Source: Lysobacterales bacterium
Lineage (GTDB): Bacteria > Pseudomonadota > Gammaproteobacteria > Xanthomonadales > SZUA-36
Length of the DNA stretch: 8,357 nt
NCBI GenBank assembly: GCA_026196445.1
Contig: JAPHTE010000201.1
Location: forward strand, 1-8,357
Direction: 5' to 3'
The notes beneath the pieces are model-generated. The model worked only from the letters and a program-made list of their open reading frames with translations. It was not told where the DNA came from and made no database searches. Below, piece by piece: positions 6,233 through 8,357 of the stretch (position 1 is the first letter of the stretch; each line of letters begins with the position of its first letter). The position numbers and the translations under genes are program-made.

Positions 6233-6942
6233 ATGATCACAAGGCGAATATCGACCCCTCCGAACAACAGAAATTTGACAGTATCGCCGCCACCTGGTGG
6301 GATCCTGATGGTGAATCACGGCCCCTGCACGACCTGAACCCGGCCCGGCTGGCATACATCGGCGAACGTGTGAAACTGCAAGGTGCGAGGGCAGTAGACG
6401 TCGGCTGCGGAGGGGGTATCCTGTCGGAAGCGCTGGCGGCCGAGGGCGCCGAGGTAACCGGTATCGACATCGCAAGCAAGGCCTTGTCCGTGGCCCGCTT
6501 GCACTTACACGAATCCGGGCAGCAGGTCGATTACCAACAGACCACCGCTGAAGAGTGGGCACAGCAACATCCGGCCTCAGCCGGGGTTGTCACGTGTATG
6601 GAAATGCTTGAACACGTCCCGGATCCGGCTTCGGTGGTTGCCGCTTGTGCCACGATGCTGGCGGATGGTGGACACTTGTTCATGAGTACATTGAACCGGA
6701 ACCTGCTGTCTTTCGCGGTCGCCATCGTTGGCGGAGAGCACATCGCGCGTGTCGTACCCAAGGGTACACACCAATACGACCGTTTTATCCGGCCGTCGGA
6801 GTTGTGTGAATGGTTGCGCGCTGCGGGCATGCAGCCGATGGATATCAGCGGTATCCACTATAACCCGCTGGAACGCACGGCCCGGGTTGGCGGCAATGTT
6901 CATGTTAATTACCTCGTCCACGCCACCAAGCCAGAAAAGTAA
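6229..6942 (+). CDS. ubiG: Ubiquinone biosynthesis O-methyltransferase UbiG
   Basis: UbiG is a class I SAM-dependent methyltransferase that performs both O-methylations in ubiquinone synthesis, including the last step from 3-demethylubiquinol. The 237-residue protein has the expected length. The N-terminal helix KFDSIAATWWDP (15-26) is characteristic. The SAM-binding loop is DVGCGGG (57-63) with acidic D80 at the end of strand 2. CMEMLEHVPDP (123-133) holds the acidic and histidine residues proposed to bind metal. NRNLLSFAVAIVGGEHI (156-172), followed by VVPKGTH, matches the family region associated with membrane lipid contact. Translation starts at GTG 6229, overlapping the deaminase gene by 4 nt. 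The HAD phosphatase begins 2 nt after its stop. Its SAH product is a likely substrate for the adjacent deaminase, giving the pair a metabolic logic. No anomaly is seen. Confidence 0.95.
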   Translation: MNDHKANIDPSEQQKFDSIAATWWDPDGESRPLHDLNPARLAYIGERVKLQGARAVDVGCGGGILSEALAAEGAEVTGIDIASKALSVARLHLHESGQQVDYQQTTAEEWAQQHPASAGVVTCMEMLEHVPDPASVVAACATMLADGGHLFMSTLNRNLLSFAVAIVGGEHIARVVPKGTHQYDRFIRPSELCEWLRAAGMQPMDISGIHYNPLERTARVGGNVHVNYLVHATKPEK

Positions 6943-6944
6943 CA

Positions 6945-7619
6945 ATGATCAAGGCAGTCCTGTTTGACCTCGACGGCACTTTGCTGGATTCAGCACCCGA
7001 CCTGGTCGCAACCCTGAACTACCTGCGCAGCAGTGTGAAGCTGAAGCCCCTGCCTGTTGACCACCTGCGGCATTTTGTATCGAGAGGCGCCGCAGGTTTG
7101 ATCAATGCTGGCATGCCGCCATGCGACGATGAAACACGGGCTGAATGGCGGGCCTTGTTCCTGCAGCATTACGAACAGAACAGCTATGTACATTCCGCAC
7201 CATTCGAGGGTGTCGAGGAGGTTCTCTCGGAATTGGACAAGCGGGGTATCCCGTGGGGCATCGTAACCAACAAGATGGAGTACCTGTGCTTCCCGATCCT
7301 GGAAAAAACGGGCTGGAAATCAGCAGCCACCACCGTGGTATGCGGTGACACCGTGGGCAATATCAAGCCTCATCCCGACCCGGTGCTGGCAGCCTGTCGC
7401 GAGATCGGCGTGCGCCCGCAGGAAGCCCTGATGGTTGGTGATGATTTGCGGGACATGGAAGCGGGCAGGCGGGCAGGGACCAGCACGGCATTTGCCCTGT
7501 ACGGCTATGCGGATGGCAACAGCCACCTGGATATCATCGGCAACGCAACACTGTTACATACGCCGCAAGACGTGTTGGCCCTGTTACAGAGCCCGAACCA
7601 GAACGTGTTGGGGGCTTGA
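6945..7619 (+). CDS. HAD-IA phosphatase, MupP / phosphoglycolate phosphatase family
   Basis: A 224-residue haloacid dehalogenase-type phosphatase with an alpha-helical cap between motifs I and II. Motif I is DLDGT (8-12), where D8 is the nucleophile and D10 the general acid/base. Motif II is T108 in GIVTNK. Motif III lysine is K141, in NIKPHPDP. Motif IV is GDDLRDMEAG (165-174), binding magnesium. Two roles fit: 2-phosphoglycolate phosphatase (Gph), or MupP, the N-acetylmuramic acid 6-phosphate phosphatase of cell-wall recycling. Pseudomonas has mupP directly after ubiG, and the VGDDLRDMEAGRRAGT block resembles MupP, so I lean that way without certainty. The ATG lies 2 nt after the ubiG stop and has no clear Shine-Dalgarno sequence, which points to coupled translation. 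The length is normal and the motifs are intact. Confidence 0.87.
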   Translation: MIKAVLFDLDGTLLDSAPDLVATLNYLRSSVKLKPLPVDHLRHFVSRGAAGLINAGMPPCDDETRAEWRALFLQHYEQNSYVHSAPFEGVEEVLSELDKRGIPWGIVTNKMEYLCFPILEKTGWKSAATTVVCGDTVGNIKPHPDPVLAACREIGVRPQEALMVGDDLRDMEAGRRAGTSTAFALYGYADGNSHLDIIGNATLLHTPQDVLALLQSPNQNVLGA

Positions 7620-7622
7620 GCC

Positions 7623-8006
7623 GTGATTACATGTAGCGGCGGCTGTCACTGCGGACGCGTCAGGTTTGAAATACAGATTCCTGCTGAAATCACCGTGCAC
7701 AGGTGTAATTGTTCCGTGTGCAGGAAAACGGGTTACTTACACCTGATCGTGGAGGCCGAACAGTTCAAACTGCTGAGCGGAGAGGCCGGTCTTACCGAGT
7801 ATCGGTTCCATACCGGTGTCGCCCGCCACCTGTTCTGCGCGCATTGCGGCATCAAGTCGTTCTACGTGCCGCGTTCACATCCCGACGCGTACAGCGTTAA
7901 CCTGAATTGCGTGGTACTGCCCGATGCCATAACGGTGGCGGTAGAAGATTTTGACGGACAAAACTGGAGCAAGAGCCGCGAGCAGCTTGAACAGGACCTG
8001 GCTTGA
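7623..8006 (+). CDS. Gfa/CENP-V domain zinc protein
   Basis: A 127-residue single-domain protein of the family named after glutathione-dependent formaldehyde-activating enzyme (Gfa), which shares its fold with the CENP-V N-terminal domain. All hallmark cysteine clusters are present: GGCHCGRVRF (C8, C10), CNCSVC (C28, C30, C33) and FCAHCG (C72, C75). These are expected to bind two zinc ions. Most family members have no proven activity, so formaldehyde metabolism should not be assumed; no formaldehyde dehydrogenase or esterase gene lies beside it. The start is GTG at 7623, 3 nt after the phosphatase stop. It has only a G-run (7610-7614) as a poor ribosome-binding site, so it is probably translated by coupling. 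It is the last gene of the plus-strand array and faces the FmdB-type gene. Confidence 0.9.
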   Translation: MITCSGGCHCGRVRFEIQIPAEITVHRCNCSVCRKTGYLHLIVEAEQFKLLSGEAGLTEYRFHTGVARHLFCAHCGIKSFYVPRSHPDAYSVNLNCVVLPDAITVAVEDFDGQNWSKSREQLEQDLA

Positions 8007-8016
8007 GCCGGCCAGG
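7997..8016 (+). terminator. Weak terminator-like hairpin between convergent genes
   Basis: CCTGGC (7997-8002) pairs with GCCAGG (8011-8016) across an 8-nt loop that contains the Gfa-family stop codon. The sequence after it, CGGTTTACTT, has only a short T-rich stretch. It lies in the 14-nt gap between convergent genes, where a terminator is expected, but the weak T-tract keeps confidence low. Confidence 0.3.
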
Positions 8017-8020
8017 CGGT

Positions 8021-8311
8021 TTACTTGGAATCGGGGTCGGTGATGTAGTCAGGGCCTTTACCCGCGGTTTTTTCGTATACCCCTTTTTCAACTTTCCGGA
8101 ACTGTGTGAACCCGTGCTTTTCGATATTTTCATTCGATAGGGAAGGGCCCGGGCTGGCCAGGTTGGGCCGGGAAATTCTCCTGGTAACCGGGTTGAGGCA
8201 TTGCGGACAGAACTCGAGTGGTTTATCCGACAGTTTCTGCATGACGTCAAATGCCGTGCGGCAATGATCGCAACACTTTTCACCGGAAGCCTGGTATTCG
8301 TAGATGGGCAT
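8021..8311 (-). CDS. FmdB-family zinc ribbon protein
   Basis: A 96-residue protein beginning MPIYEYQ, the signature N-terminus of the FmdB putative regulatory zinc-ribbon family. A single zinc ribbon is formed by C14-x-x-C17 (CDHC) and C35-x-x-C38 (CPQC), with the typical spacing sequence FDVMQKLSDKPLEF between them. C13 is an extra cysteine next to the first pair. The C-terminal half is polar, charged and probably disordered. The frame stays open upstream to the window edge, but the ATG at 8309-8311 was chosen because the family always starts with MPxYEY. The extra upstream residues (MNPTILYLAI...) match nothing expected. In gammaproteobacteria such genes often lie near aspS, which would be outside this window. 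The molecular function of the family is not firmly established. Confidence 0.88.
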   Translation of the reverse strand: MPIYEYQASGEKCCDHCRTAFDVMQKLSDKPLEFCPQCLNPVTRRISRPNLASPGPSLSNENIEKHGFTQFRKVEKGVYEKTAGKGPDYITDPDSK

Positions 8312-8357
8312 TCTTGTTACCGCTGTGATTGCCAGGTATAGAATCGTCGGATTCACC

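Noticed and set aside
6233..6235. ATG as the ubiG start
   Set aside because: It is out of frame with the UbiG protein; the in-frame GTG at 6229 is required.
8312..8356. Upstream extension of the FmdB-type protein by 15 residues
   Set aside because: The family starts with MPxYEY, which is exactly at the ATG of 8309-8311; the extension has no homology signal and would start almost at the window edge.
1..8357. Mobile element, CRISPR array, tRNA, prophage or defence system
   Set aside because: I scanned for direct-repeat arrays, long terminal inverted repeats, transposase or integrase motifs and cloverleaf-like sequences and saw none; every long frame is explained by conserved chromosomal genes.

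Overview
The window reads as chromosomal DNA of a gammaproteobacterium, moderately GC-rich by eye and almost fully coding. Three things point there: an E. coli-like alpha subunit of a split acetyl-CoA carboxylase, a lysine-type (PGKGQA) elongation factor P, and a deaminase-ubiG-HAD phosphatase order like that known in Pseudomonas. A degenerate REC-PAS-GGDEF-EAL protein resembling FimX fits the same group. I see no insertion sequence, integrase, phage gene, CRISPR array, tRNA or rRNA.

Layout. The left half is on the minus strand. Reading from about 4004 down to 1, it holds a FimX-like c-di-GMP-family protein, then gluQ (glutamyl-Q tRNA(Asp) synthetase) 4 nt later, then accA behind its own promoter-like sequence. 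At the left edge is the start of a further open frame, possibly tilS. A 314-bp divergent intergenic region (4005-4318) separates this block from the plus-strand block and contains three small dyads and a likely efp promoter. The right half, 4319-8006, is a compact plus-strand array: efp, an MTA/SAH deaminase, ubiG, a MupP/Gph-type HAD phosphatase and a Gfa/CENP-V zinc protein. Gaps are 6 nt or less, with one 4-nt overlap. It converges on a minus-strand FmdB-type zinc-ribbon gene at the right edge, with a weak terminator-like hairpin at the junction.

How the genes fit together. The plus-strand array has a plausible metabolic thread. UbiG uses S-adenosylmethionine twice in ubiquinone synthesis and releases S-adenosylhomocysteine. 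The adjacent amidohydrolase carries the residues of the MTA/SAH deaminases that remove this kind of product. The HAD phosphatase sits where Pseudomonas has the cell-wall recycling enzyme MupP. The minus-strand block mixes tRNA modification (gluQ), fatty-acid synthesis (accA) and a likely type IV pilus/c-di-GMP regulator.

The most unusual item is the 676-residue FimX-like protein. Its receiver lacks the phospho-acceptor aspartate, its GGDEF motif is SDHGF, and most catalytic residues of its EAL domain are replaced, including some that c-di-GMP-binding FimX proteins normally keep. It looks like a signalling protein built entirely of pseudo-enzyme domains. I found no convincing wholly new multi-gene system; most of the window is conserved housekeeping content.
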